Shown here in pieces: positions 1 to 6,864 of a stretch of 14,644 nucleotides of DNA (position 1 is the stretch's first letter; each line of letters opens with the position of its first letter). This DNA is from Candidatus Nanopelagicaceae bacterium (GTDB lineage Bacteria; Actinomycetota; Actinomycetes; Nanopelagicales; Nanopelagicaceae): assembly GCA_947490625.1 (NCBI GenBank), contig CANLHC010000011.1, forward strand, positions 1-14,644. The letters are read 5' to 3'. Both the position numbers and the translations under genes were made by a program. The notes under the pieces were generated by a model that was not told the origin of the DNA, ran no database searches, and saw only the letters and a program-made list of their open reading frames with translations.

Positions 1-120
1 CTCACGTGTTCCTCACCCGTTCGCCGCTAATTCACTACCGAAGTAGTTTCATCGCTCGACTTGCATGTGTTAAGCACGCCGCCAGCGTTCGTCCTGAGCC
101 AGGATCAAACTCTCCATAGA
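1..120 (-). rRNA. rrs: 16S ribosomal RNA, 5' end only (runs off left edge)
   Basis: Reading the minus strand from about 120 downward gives the conserved 16S start: AGAGTTTGATCCTGGCTCAG at 113 to 94 (the universal 27F site), then the conserved helix around GACGAACGCTGGCGGCGTGC and the ACACATGCAAGTCGA block. By alignment to E. coli numbering, AGAG at 113 is position 8, which puts the mature 5' end near 120. The short V1 hairpin (ACTACTTCGGTAGT) is of actinobacterial type. The segment near position 10 reads GTGAGGAACACGTG, where GTGAGTAACACGTG is more usual; this may be lineage variation or a sequencing difference. The gene is co-directional with tyrS upstream and continues beyond base 1. The exact 5' end is inferred from position counting. 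Confidence 0.97.
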
Positions 121-305
121 AAGTTTTCTGGCTTACGTGACAAACAAACTGTCGTTTATTTTGTCTTTACCAAAGGAAATCAACGAGTAGTCCATGCCCT
201 GAATTAACGGTGCATGGCACATACTTCATTGAAGTATTTATTTAGAGAATGGCTCTAGAAATTTGCATGACTAGGTAAACCATTCTCTGGCATTGACTTA
301 TGGCA

Positions 306-324
306 CGCTGTTGAGTTCTCAAGG
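306..324 (-). promoter_or_regulatory. Putative rrn antitermination (boxA-like) leader motif
   Basis: The minus strand reads CCTTGAGAACTCAACAGCG. A very similar block occurs in rrn leaders and 16S–23S spacers of many actinobacteria and has been linked to Nus-factor antitermination. The assignment rests on recall of that motif; placement in a long leader upstream of 16S fits it. Confidence 0.5.
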
Positions 325-378
325 TACGGATGCGCACTGCGTCCTAGGATCTCTCCTATTTTTCAGGGCAGACTGCCA

Positions 379-408
379 AACTTAGTGCATAGCGCTAGGC
401 ACGGTCAA
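379..408 (-). promoter_or_regulatory. Candidate second rrn promoter (P2)
   Basis: A TTGACC -35 hexamer (408-403) and a TAAGTT -10 (384-379, fits TAnnnT) are separated by 18 bp, the same spacing as the stronger upstream promoter. Tandem promoters are common for rrn operons. The -10 is only a moderate match. Confidence 0.4.
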
Positions 409-491
409 ACCGGCTAGATAGGCCTAAGTTAGGAAGTAATGCTGTACGGCCCCCAAGCTTCCCAAGGGTACGTTCCACAGCAAGGAGCGTA

Positions 492-521
492 ACTATAGGG
501 GTGAGCTAGTCCGGGGGTCAA
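492..521 (-). promoter_or_regulatory. Main rrn promoter (P1)
   Basis: TTGACC (521-516) and TATAGT (497-492) are separated by 18 bp, giving a near-consensus housekeeping promoter pointing into the 16S gene; the start site would be near 485. It lies just after the tyrS terminator region. A 10-bp palindrome, CGGGTACCCG (524-533), sits directly upstream of the -35; its role is unknown, and no A/T-rich UP element is visible. Confidence 0.7.
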
Positions 522-578
522 ATCGGGTACCCGCCGAAGAAATGGCAGGACTGGGTCTTAGAAAAACATCGAAAATTA

Positions 579-600
579 CACTTTTTGAGCGTAAAAAGTG
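579..600 (-). terminator. Candidate intrinsic terminator after tyrS (A/U-rich stem)
   Basis: Perfect 8-bp inverted repeat (579-586 with 593-600, CACTTTTT/AAAAAGTG) with a 6-nt loop. On the minus strand it is followed by TAATTTTC and then a TTTTT run at 566-562. The stem is A/U-rich and the U-tract interrupted, so it is a weak or composite terminator together with the hairpin just before it. Confidence 0.45.
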
Positions 601-612
601 GCTATTTTGTGA

Positions 613-635
613 GCTTCAGAAGAGACTACTGAAGC
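613..635 (-). terminator. Hairpin spanning the tyrS stop codon
   Basis: A 7-bp perfect stem, GCTTCAG (635-629) with CTGAAGC (619-613), and a 9-nt loop that contains the tyrS stop codon (628-626). No U-tract follows at once; the next hairpin starts 12 nt later. Probably the first half of a tandem termination signal that separates tyrS from the rrn operon. Confidence 0.4.
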
Positions 636-1891
636 ACTACCGCTGCGAGATCTCGCTTACCTTTTCTCAAAACTGCATATTTTCCGCATAAAAAGTGGCT
701 TTTTTCGAGCCTGAAATCCTCGCCAGCGATCTTCTCATTATTGAGATATGCGCCACCTTCTTTGACGATGCGCCGAGCTGCTGATTTGGAGTCCACCACG
801 CCGGCAGATGCCAAGAGGTCCACCCATGTTGGGATTTCCTCATGTGCTGAGACCACGACGGTAGGCAATTCACTCAAGGCACTCCCTAGAGTCTTCTCAT
901 CCAAGGCCGACAAGTCGCCTTGCCCAAAGAGCGCACGCGCCGCTTCTTCTACACGCACTGCGGTATCACTTCCGTGAATCATTGATGTGAGTTCTCGCGC
1001 CAGCGCACGGTGCGCGTTGCGTGCTCCGGGGTTTTCTTTATGTTCTTTTTCGATCTCTTCAATTTCTGCTCGAGACTTAAATGAGAAAACCTTGAGGAAA
1101 TTAATTACATCATTGTCATCAGCGTTTAGCCAATATTGGAAGAATGCGTATGGGGATGTCATCTCAGGATCTAGCCAGATGCTTCCACCGGCAGTCTTTC
1201 CAAACTTAGTTCCATCAGATTTGGTGAGCAGCGGAATGGTAAGTGCGTGTGCGCTTCCACCTTCAACGCGTCGGATTAAATCAAGCCCAGCAACAATGTT
1301 TCCCCATTGGTCGGATCCCCCTAGCTGCAACGTGCAATTATTTCGCTTATACAGTTCAAGATAATCAAAGGCCTGTAATACTTGATAAGAAAATTCAGTG
1401 TATGAAATACCTGCTTCAAGACGGTTGGCTACCGAATCTTTTGAAAGCATTTGATTGACGCTAAAGTGCTTTCCAACATCTCTCAGGAATTCAATAGCTG
1501 ATAATGGTTGCGTCCAATCAAGATTATTCACAACGCGAGCTGGATTTTCTGCGGCGTTAAAATCAAGAACAGAGGAAACCTGTACCGCAATGCGATCAAC
1601 CCATTGCTTGACTATGTCATTGCTATTAAGGGTTCTCTCCTCATTACGCCCGCTTGGGTCCCCTACTAAGCCAGTCGCCCCACCCACGAGCGCGATTGGA
1701 TGGTGGCCCGCAAGTTGAAATCGACGTAAAACCAACAGAACTACGAGATTTCCCACGTGGATGCTTGGCGCAGTTGGATCGAAACCGATGTAACAGGTGA
1801 TGGGCTTGGCTAGAGCAGCCGAAAGGGCCTTCTCATCGGTGGTCTGTGCGATGAGTCCGCGCCAGCGAAGATCGTCGAGGAATGCGCTCAT
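626..1891 (-). CDS. tyrS: Tyrosyl-tRNA synthetase
   Basis: Cytoplasmic class I aminoacyl-tRNA synthetase that charges tRNA-Tyr. The 421-residue length matches the bacterial TyrRS-I family. Visible motifs: YIGFDPTAPS then HVGN (about 34-48, the HIGH signature), a tyrosine-site GGSDQWGNI (about 191-199), and KFGKT (229-233, the KMSKS counterpart). A C-terminal S4 RNA-binding domain follows (about 355-421). The ATG at 1891 overlaps the argH stop codon as ATGA, so translation is probably coupled and the gene is likely the last of the arg transcript. Two hairpins follow the stop, then the rrn promoter. TyrRS is not an arginine enzyme; its place here would subject it partly to arginine-responsive transcription unless an internal promoter exists, and I saw none. 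Confidence 0.97.
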   Translation of the reverse strand: MSAFLDDLRWRGLIAQTTDEKALSAALAKPITCYIGFDPTAPSIHVGNLVVLLVLRRFQLAGHHPIALVGGATGLVGDPSGRNEERTLNSNDIVKQWVDRIAVQVSSVLDFNAAENPARVVNNLDWTQPLSAIEFLRDVGKHFSVNQMLSKDSVANRLEAGISYTEFSYQVLQAFDYLELYKRNNCTLQLGGSDQWGNIVAGLDLIRRVEGGSAHALTIPLLTKSDGTKFGKTAGGSIWLDPEMTSPYAFFQYWLNADDNDVINFLKVFSFKSRAEIEEIEKEHKENPGARNAHRALARELTSMIHGSDTAVRVEEAARALFGQGDLSALDEKTLGSALSELPTVVVSAHEEIPTWVDLLASAGVVDSKSAARRIVKEGGAYLNNEKIAGEDFRLEKSHFLCGKYAVLRKGKRDLAAVVLQ

Positions 1892-3315
1892 GCGCTCATC
1901 ATGCCTGAAAAGGCGGCCGACTTGGCGGAGAAATTCGCTTCAAAAGCGGTGACTTCGCTCTTAAGGATAACTAGTTGTCGAGCCAGAGCCGATGGAGCGG
2001 TCCCACCAAAAGTGGTGCGCGAGGTGAGCGCGCCCTCGACGGTGAGAACAGTTCTAATCTCCGGTGTAAGTTGCGGATGAATTGCCAAGAATTCACTATC
2101 TGAAAGCTCATGTAACTCTTTGCCCTGTGCCTCTGCGCGTGCAACGCACTTTCCGGCAACTTCATGAGCTGTCGCAAATGGAATATGTGCACGGACTAAA
2201 AAGTCAGCAATCTCTGTTGCCAGAGAATAACCCGCCGGTGCCGCAGCGGCCATCTTCTCGCGATTAAATTCTGTTGTTGCCACCATCCCTGTCACAGCAG
2301 GAAGGACTAGAGCTAACGTGTCAAAGGAATCAAAGAGTGGCTCTTTATCTTCTTGCAGATCGCGATTGTAGGCAAATGGGAGACCTTTGAGCATTGCTAA
2401 TACTCCGGTGAGATTTCCGATCAAACGTCCTGCTTTTCCGCGCGCCAGTTCGGCAACGTCAGGATTTTTTTTCTGCGGCATAATCGATGAACCGGTCGAG
2501 TATGCATCTGCAACATCAGCCCATCCGAATTCAGTTGTTGCCCAAATACACCACTCTTCTCCGATGCGGGAAAGATGCACTCCGACTAGCGAAATGAGAA
2601 AGAGAGCTTCTGCCACAAAGTCGCGATCAGATACTCCGTCGATACTGTTTCCGGCGCTACGTTTGAAACCAAGGGCGGTCGCCGTTGCTTCAGGTGAGAG
2701 CGGAAGAGATGACCCTGATAACGCGCCGGATCCCAATGGGCTTACCGATGAACGGTTCAACCAATCATCGATACGATCCAAGTCGCGATTGAAAGCATGA
2801 ACATGCTTTGCAATTTCATGTCCGAAAAGAACTGGTTGAGCATGCTGCATATGTGTGAAGCCCACCGATGGTGCGTTGGAATACTCAGCAGCTTTGGCCA
2901 TAAGAGCACTCTGTAGAGCAATAATCATTGTGCTGGTCGCTAGCATCGCATCAATGGCGTACAGACGAAGATCGGTGGCTACTTGGTCATTACGTGAACG
3001 TCCAGCGCGGAGTGATCCACCAATGTCACCTAGTTTTTCACTCAGGCCCCGCTCGAGGGCAGAATGTACATCTTCATCCGTATCGTTATAGGTAAAGGTT
3101 CCGTCGGCAACTTCACTCATTAGCTCTTGCAGCGCTCTGCGGATTTTTGCCGCCACATCTGCCGTTAACAATTGTGAGGATTCTAGAACAGCTAAGTGCG
3201 CCAAAGACGAACGCAAGTCATAAGGGGCTAATCGCCAATCGAAATGCACGCTACGCGAAAGTGCAAATACCGCATCAGCCGGTTCTTCCGAAAATCTTCC
3301 ACCCCAGAGCGCCAT
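1888..3315 (-). CDS. argH: Argininosuccinate lyase
   Basis: Last step of arginine synthesis: argininosuccinate to arginine plus fumarate. Member of the fumarase/aspartase superfamily, 475 residues, normal length. From the chosen ATG the protein opens MALWGGRFSE, the family-typical N terminus. Further motifs are SRNDQ (107-111), THMQHAQP (154-161, catalytic His region) and the flexible loop signature GSSIMPQKKNPD (275-286) with the catalytic serine at about 277. The start at 3315 lies 4 nt after the argR stop, with an AGAAGG Shine-Dalgarno sequence about 8 nt upstream; a longer reading frame opening at 3387 inside argR is less likely. Its substrate-making partner argG is not in the window and must be elsewhere if the pathway is complete. 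Confidence 0.97.
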   Translation of the reverse strand: MALWGGRFSEEPADAVFALSRSVHFDWRLAPYDLRSSLAHLAVLESSQLLTADVAAKIRRALQELMSEVADGTFTYNDTDEDVHSALERGLSEKLGDIGGSLRAGRSRNDQVATDLRLYAIDAMLATSTMIIALQSALMAKAAEYSNAPSVGFTHMQHAQPVLFGHEIAKHVHAFNRDLDRIDDWLNRSSVSPLGSGALSGSSLPLSPEATATALGFKRSAGNSIDGVSDRDFVAEALFLISLVGVHLSRIGEEWCIWATTEFGWADVADAYSTGSSIMPQKKNPDVAELARGKAGRLIGNLTGVLAMLKGLPFAYNRDLQEDKEPLFDSFDTLALVLPAVTGMVATTEFNREKMAAAAPAGYSLATEIADFLVRAHIPFATAHEVAGKCVARAEAQGKELHELSDSEFLAIHPQLTPEIRTVLTVEGALTSRTTFGGTAPSALARQLVILKSEVTAFEANFSAKSAAFSGMMSA

Positions 3316-3319
3316 CGTT

Positions 3320-3832
3320 CTACCTTCTCTTCTTTGTCGTAGGGCTTTTCTTACCCTTTGGTTTACCAGCAAATACCAGCAATTCACGCGCTAAGGCGCT
3401 GCCACCGGTTGCGCTTCGTGAAACAACTAAAACTGTGTCATCACCTGCAATAGTTCCGATAATTTCTTTCATTCCAGAGTGATCAAGAGAGCTGGCTAGT
3501 AGCTGGGCTCCCCCGGGTGGAGTTCTCACGACTGCGAGATTTCCGCTGGATTCCACGCTAATAATTAATTCATGAGATAACGGCATCGAACGTGCAATTG
3601 AAGAATCCGTGCCATCAACTATCGCGTAAATCATCTCTCCCTGACTATTTCGTATACGAACGGCGCCTATCTCTTCAATATCGCGACTAGCCGTTGCTTG
3701 GGTTACGGCGTAACCATCCTTCTTGAGCGCCTGCACGAGGTCGTCTTGGCTATGAACTCGCCCTGACGAGATTGCGTTGATAGCTGCGTTGCGGCGGGCT
3801 GAGACAGAATTAATCGGTTGAACTTTAGCCAT
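3320..3832 (-). CDS. argR: Arginine repressor ArgR
   Basis: Arginine-responsive DNA-binding regulator that acts as a hexamer. Of 170 residues, the N-terminal half is a winged helix-turn-helix with the family signature TQATASRDIEE (44-54; Ser-Arg of the recognition helix at 49-50). The C-terminal half carries the oligomerisation/arginine-binding segment with TPPGGAQ (104-110) and GTIAGDDT (126-133; Asp131/132 contact arginine in the family). A Lys-rich tail (about 157-170) extends beyond the core. The start overlaps the end of argD by 8 nt. The gene lies inside the operon it is expected to control; its likely operator is the pair of ARG boxes at 6831-6864, which would make the circuit autoregulatory. 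Confidence 0.95.
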   Translation of the reverse strand: MAKVQPINSVSARRNAAINAISSGRVHSQDDLVQALKKDGYAVTQATASRDIEEIGAVRIRNSQGEMIYAIVDGTDSSIARSMPLSHELIISVESSGNLAVVRTPPGGAQLLASSLDHSGMKEIIGTIAGDDTVLVVSRSATGGSALARELLVFAGKPKGKKSPTTKKRR

Positions 3833-5000
3833 GGTGAACCTCTTTCAATGCTTTCGTGAATAGAGAGATGAACTTCTCGATTTGAAGTGTGGTGACAATA
3901 AGTGGTGGTGCGATTCTTATAGTGCTCTCATTTGCTGCATTAACGATGACTCCAGAATCCAACAGTACTGCGGCAACCTTTTTGGCTATCGGACTCTCTA
4001 ATTCGATTCCTAAAAGCAGACCTCTGCCCCGTACTTCTTTGACGCCAGAAACGGGTGTGAGCTTGGACTTAATTCTCTTCTCATGGCTGCGTGCTGACTG
4101 CATTAACTTGTTCTTCACAATGACATCCAGAACCGCGTTACCTGCCGCACACGAGATTGGGCTTCCGCCAAATGTTGTGCCGTGATCACCTGGTTGGAGA
4201 AGTTGCGCAGTGCTGCCGTAAGCAATCGTTGCACCAATCGGTAATCCCCCGCCAAGGCCTTTAGCTAAGGTAAGGATGTCGGGTTTTACTTTTTCATGTT
4301 CAAACCCAAACCACTGACCAGTACGACCAATACCGGTTTGTACGCAATCGAAGACAAGAAGTGCGCCAGTCTGATCGCAAAGAAGGCGTAATCCTGCGAG
4401 ATATCCATCTTCAGGTGTAATGACGCCGGCCTCTCCCATGATTGGTTCTACGATCACCATTGCAGTTCGCTTTGTAACAGCTCGACGCATTGCTGCAAGA
4501 TCGCCAAAGGGAACATGTGTAATTCCCTTAAGCAACGGCGTAAATGGCTCACGCTTTGCAGGTTGGCCGGTCATAGAAAGTGCTCCCATGGTGCGACCAT
4601 GGAATGATCCTTGAGCTGCAACGATCTTTGATCGTCCTGTGCGACGAGAAATCTTGAGTGCTGCTTCATTAGCTTCAGCGCCAGAGTTGCAAAAGAAGAC
4701 GCGAGAGTTGCTATCACCAGTCATTGCCTGCAAGCGTGAGGCAAGTAGTAACCCCTGAGGATGAGCGAAAAAATTGCTGACATGGCCAAGGGTGGCAACT
4801 TGGGTCGAGACGGATTTAATGATTGCTGGATGAGCATGACCTAAGACGTTGGTGGCTATTCCCGCGAGGAAGTCAAGGTAAGAATTTCCTTGATCATCTT
4901 TAATGACACATCCTTTGCCACTAACAAAGGTACGCGATGGTGTTCCGTAGTTTGCCATCATGAGATCGGTCCATGAAAGGCTCAGTGACTTCTTACTCAT
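3825..5000 (-). CDS. argD: Acetylornithine aminotransferase
   Basis: PLP-dependent class III aminotransferase that makes N-acetylornithine from N-acetylglutamate semialdehyde and glutamate. Length 391, usual for ArgD. Seen: CNSGAEANEAALK (104-116, PLP phosphate region), SFHGRTMGALS (132-142), the PLP-ring aspartate D218 in FDCVQTGIGRTG (217-228), and the Schiff-base lysine K247 in LAKGLGGG. The family nearly always has DEVQ at 218-221; here the Glu is Cys (codon TGC), while the Asp is kept. The ATG overlaps the argB stop (ATGA), implying coupled translation. Some ArgD proteins also serve lysine synthesis as succinyldiaminopimelate aminotransferase; this cannot be decided from sequence. Confidence 0.95.
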   Translation of the reverse strand: MSKKSLSLSWTDLMMANYGTPSRTFVSGKGCVIKDDQGNSYLDFLAGIATNVLGHAHPAIIKSVSTQVATLGHVSNFFAHPQGLLLASRLQAMTGDSNSRVFFCNSGAEANEAALKISRRTGRSKIVAAQGSFHGRTMGALSMTGQPAKREPFTPLLKGITHVPFGDLAAMRRAVTKRTAMVIVEPIMGEAGVITPEDGYLAGLRLLCDQTGALLVFDCVQTGIGRTGQWFGFEHEKVKPDILTLAKGLGGGLPIGATIAYGSTAQLLQPGDHGTTFGGSPISCAAGNAVLDVIVKNKLMQSARSHEKRIKSKLTPVSGVKEVRGRGLLLGIELESPIAKKVAAVLLDSGVIVNAANESTIRIAPPLIVTTLQIEKFISLFTKALKEVHHG

Positions 5001-5785
5001 GCGCTCACCAAAGTTCCACCAGAATTTTCCAAAGCCATCGCAAAAGCGAGTGGATCTTTACCATCAATAATGCGCACCGCTCGTGCACCATTATCAATCG
5101 CCTCTAGGCATGCTGCGACTTTAGGTGCCATACCTTCTGTGAAACTGTCTTTAATGGAATATAAATCATCACGTGTGATCGATGTAATCAATGAATCTTT
5201 ATCGGGCCAATTGCGATAAATTCCCGGAACATCTGTCATCACTATCAAGGCTTCGGCATCGAGTGCGCCCGCAATAGCAGCTGCTGCTAGGTCGGCATTG
5301 ATGTTGAGAGCGCCATCTCTTTCGATATCGGAAGCCACCGGTGAGATTACGGGGACCTGTGAATTCGCTAGCGCTGCATCAACCGGCGACAGATCGATAG
5401 AAACCACTTCACCGACAAAACCGAGATCTACCGGAGTGCCATCTCCTAAATGGATCAACTTTTTTGCGCGCAATACCGTGCGTCCGGAAATGGCGATTGC
5501 CGGAATAGAGTGCGAGTTCAGCGCCTGAGCGATCATCGGTCCTACCTGTCTAATGAGAACTTCTTCCACCGCTGCAAGGGTTGCTTGATCCGTAAATCGA
5601 AATCCCCCGATGAATCGTGGAGTAATTCCGCGGGAAGAAATCTCTGCGTTAATTTGTGGACCACCACCGTGTACGACGATGACGTTGAGGCCAGACTCAC
5701 GTGCATCACGTATCGCCGCAGCAAAGAGCCCTGAATCATCTGTCATAGCATGGCCACCAAATTTAACGACCAAAGTACTTCTCAT
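4997..5785 (-). CDS. argB: Acetylglutamate kinase
   Basis: Phosphorylates N-acetylglutamate, the second step of ornithine synthesis; amino acid kinase fold. Visible: VVKFGGHAM (6-14, ATP-binding Lys8 and Gly pair), VHGGGPQIN (38-46, substrate loop), NINADLAAAAIAGAL (about 161-175) and MTDVPGIY (about 182-189). At 262 residues it starts directly at the first strand and lacks the roughly 25-30 residue N-terminal helix found in arginine-inhibited hexameric enzymes, so it resembles the shorter E. coli dimeric type. Weak sensitivity to arginine is therefore an inference. It overlaps argC and argD by 4 nt each (ATGA). No argJ lies between argC and argB, unlike in many actinobacteria. Confidence 0.95.
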   Translation of the reverse strand: MRSTLVVKFGGHAMTDDSGLFAAAIRDARESGLNVIVVHGGGPQINAEISSRGITPRFIGGFRFTDQATLAAVEEVLIRQVGPMIAQALNSHSIPAIAISGRTVLRAKKLIHLGDGTPVDLGFVGEVVSIDLSPVDAALANSQVPVISPVASDIERDGALNINADLAAAAIAGALDAEALIVMTDVPGIYRNWPDKDSLITSITRDDLYSIKDSFTEGMAPKVAACLEAIDNGARAVRIIDGKDPLAFAMALENSGGTLVSA

Positions 5786-6810
5786 ATACCGATTCCTTGC
5801 AGCGATAGTCCTAAAGAATCGTCAAGTCCGCAGATGATGTTCGCATTTTGAACCGCTTGCCCAGCAGCTCCTTTACCTAAGTTATCGATTGCAATGCTCA
5901 CAATTGCTCGCTTTGTATGGCTGTCAACAGCTACTTGTATGTGTGCAGAGTTACTACCAAAGACCGACGACGTTGCGGGCATCTGACCTTCTTCTAGAAT
6001 CGATACAAACGTCTTACCCTCATAGTAAGAAATAAAGTGATTGCGCAATTCAGCTGTAGATACAAACTGATCCAACTTAACAGTGACCGTGGCTAAAATC
6101 CCTCTGACCATCGGTGCAAGCATGGGCGTGAACGAGATGCGCACTTCTTTTCCACTTGCCGCAGATACGCACTGTTCAATTTCTGGTATGTGTTGATGCG
6201 CTCCCCCGAATTTATAGGATGTCATCGACCCCATAATCGCACTTGCCAGAAGATGTGTTTTCGCGCTTCGTCCAGCACCTGAGGTTCCAGATGCGGCAAC
6301 AACGACAACATCATTGAGGTGTGCAAAAGGGGCAAGAGGCGTTAATGCCAATGCAACGGCTGTGGCATAGCATCCAGGATTGGCTACCTTCTGTGCGCCT
6401 TTAATCTTCTCTACATTCCCTGCAATCTCCGGTAATCCGTAAACCCAAGAACCTGCATGAGCGCCGCCATAGTATTTCTCCCAGGCAGTCGGGTCTTCCA
6501 AGCGGAAATCTGCTCCGATATCGATAAATTTCATCGATGGTTTCACTGATGCAATCGCCGTAACTGCAGAGGCCGATTCTCCATGAGGAAGAGCCAAGAA
6601 GATGAGTTCACATGAGGTGAAAAGCTCCGGAGAGAAAGCGGAAAAACTCTTTCCAGCATAGGACGCCAATTGTGGGTGCACTGATGTGATGGGTTCCCCT
6701 GCATTCGAGTGCGCACTGATAGCTGCAACAGAAAAGACTGGGTGATCAGCCAAGATGCGCAGGAGTTCACCCCCGGCATAGCCACTACCGCCGACGATTC
6801 CAATTTTCAT
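5782..6810 (-). CDS. argC: N-acetyl-gamma-glutamyl-phosphate reductase
   Basis: NADPH-dependent reduction of N-acetylglutamyl phosphate to the semialdehyde. Length 342 is usual. The N terminus has the Rossmann motif GGSGYAG (7-13); the active-site cysteine is C147 in ANPGCYATA and the catalytic histidine about 208 in FGGAHQHIPE. First gene of the arg block. No Shine-Dalgarno sequence precedes the ATG at 6810; instead a TATCCT -10 element ends 6 nt before it, so the mRNA is probably leaderless. Two ARG boxes overlap the promoter. The downstream argB overlaps by 4 nt. Confidence 0.97.
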   Translation of the reverse strand: MKIGIVGGSGYAGGELLRILADHPVFSVAAISAHSNAGEPITSVHPQLASYAGKSFSAFSPELFTSCELIFLALPHGESASAVTAIASVKPSMKFIDIGADFRLEDPTAWEKYYGGAHAGSWVYGLPEIAGNVEKIKGAQKVANPGCYATAVALALTPLAPFAHLNDVVVVAASGTSGAGRSAKTHLLASAIMGSMTSYKFGGAHQHIPEIEQCVSAASGKEVRISFTPMLAPMVRGILATVTVKLDQFVSTAELRNHFISYYEGKTFVSILEEGQMPATSSVFGSNSAHIQVAVDSHTKRAIVSIAIDNLGKGAAGQAVQNANIICGLDDSLGLSLQGIGI

Positions 6811-6816
6811 AAACTT

Positions 6817-6845
6817 AGGATACAGCGAGATCTATAATTATGCAA
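6817..6845 (-). promoter_or_regulatory. argC promoter, probably leaderless
   Basis: TTGCAT (6845-6840) and TATCCT (6822-6817) with a 17-bp spacer. The -10 is separated from the argC ATG by AAGTTT (6 nt), so transcription would begin at or next to the A of the start codon. The -35 lies inside the second ARG box, a classic place for repressor exclusion of RNA polymerase. Confidence 0.65.
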
Positions 6846-6864
6846 TCTTATGCATAATTATGCA
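6831..6864. promoter_or_regulatory. Tandem ARG boxes (ArgR operator)
   Basis: Box 1 at 6851-6864 is the perfect 14-bp palindrome TGCATAATTATGCA. Box 2 at 6831-6844 reads TGCATAATTATAGA on the minus strand, 12 of 14 identical. The centres are 20 bp apart, about two helical turns, as in known ARG-box pairs bound by one ArgR hexamer. Box 1 also covers the pheT stop codon (6860-6858). argR is in the same operon. Confidence 0.9.

Larger units (their letters stand above)
121..491 (-). other. rrn leader region between promoter and 16S rRNA
   Basis: This stretch of about 370 nt holds no credible protein gene. On the minus strand it is a transcribed rRNA leader with several inverted repeats: arms 367-371/373-377, 244-252/280-288 (9 bp, 27-nt loop), 223-230/232-239 (8 bp, near-continuous), 192-197/212-217, and an imperfect stem 139-149/154-165 just before 16S. 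Some may take part in RNase III-type processing together with sequence downstream of 16S, which lies outside the window. A conserved actinobacterial leader motif lies at 301-324 and a second promoter-like element at 379-408; both are listed separately. Confidence 0.75.

Noticed and set aside
3316..3387. 24-residue N-terminal extension of ArgH starting inside argR
   Set aside because: MALWGGRFSE is the family N terminus and has its own AGAAGG site; the extension overlaps argR coding sequence.
5782..5785. A cryptic or decayed argJ between argC and argB
   Set aside because: The two genes share an ATGA overlap, so there is no remnant sequence.
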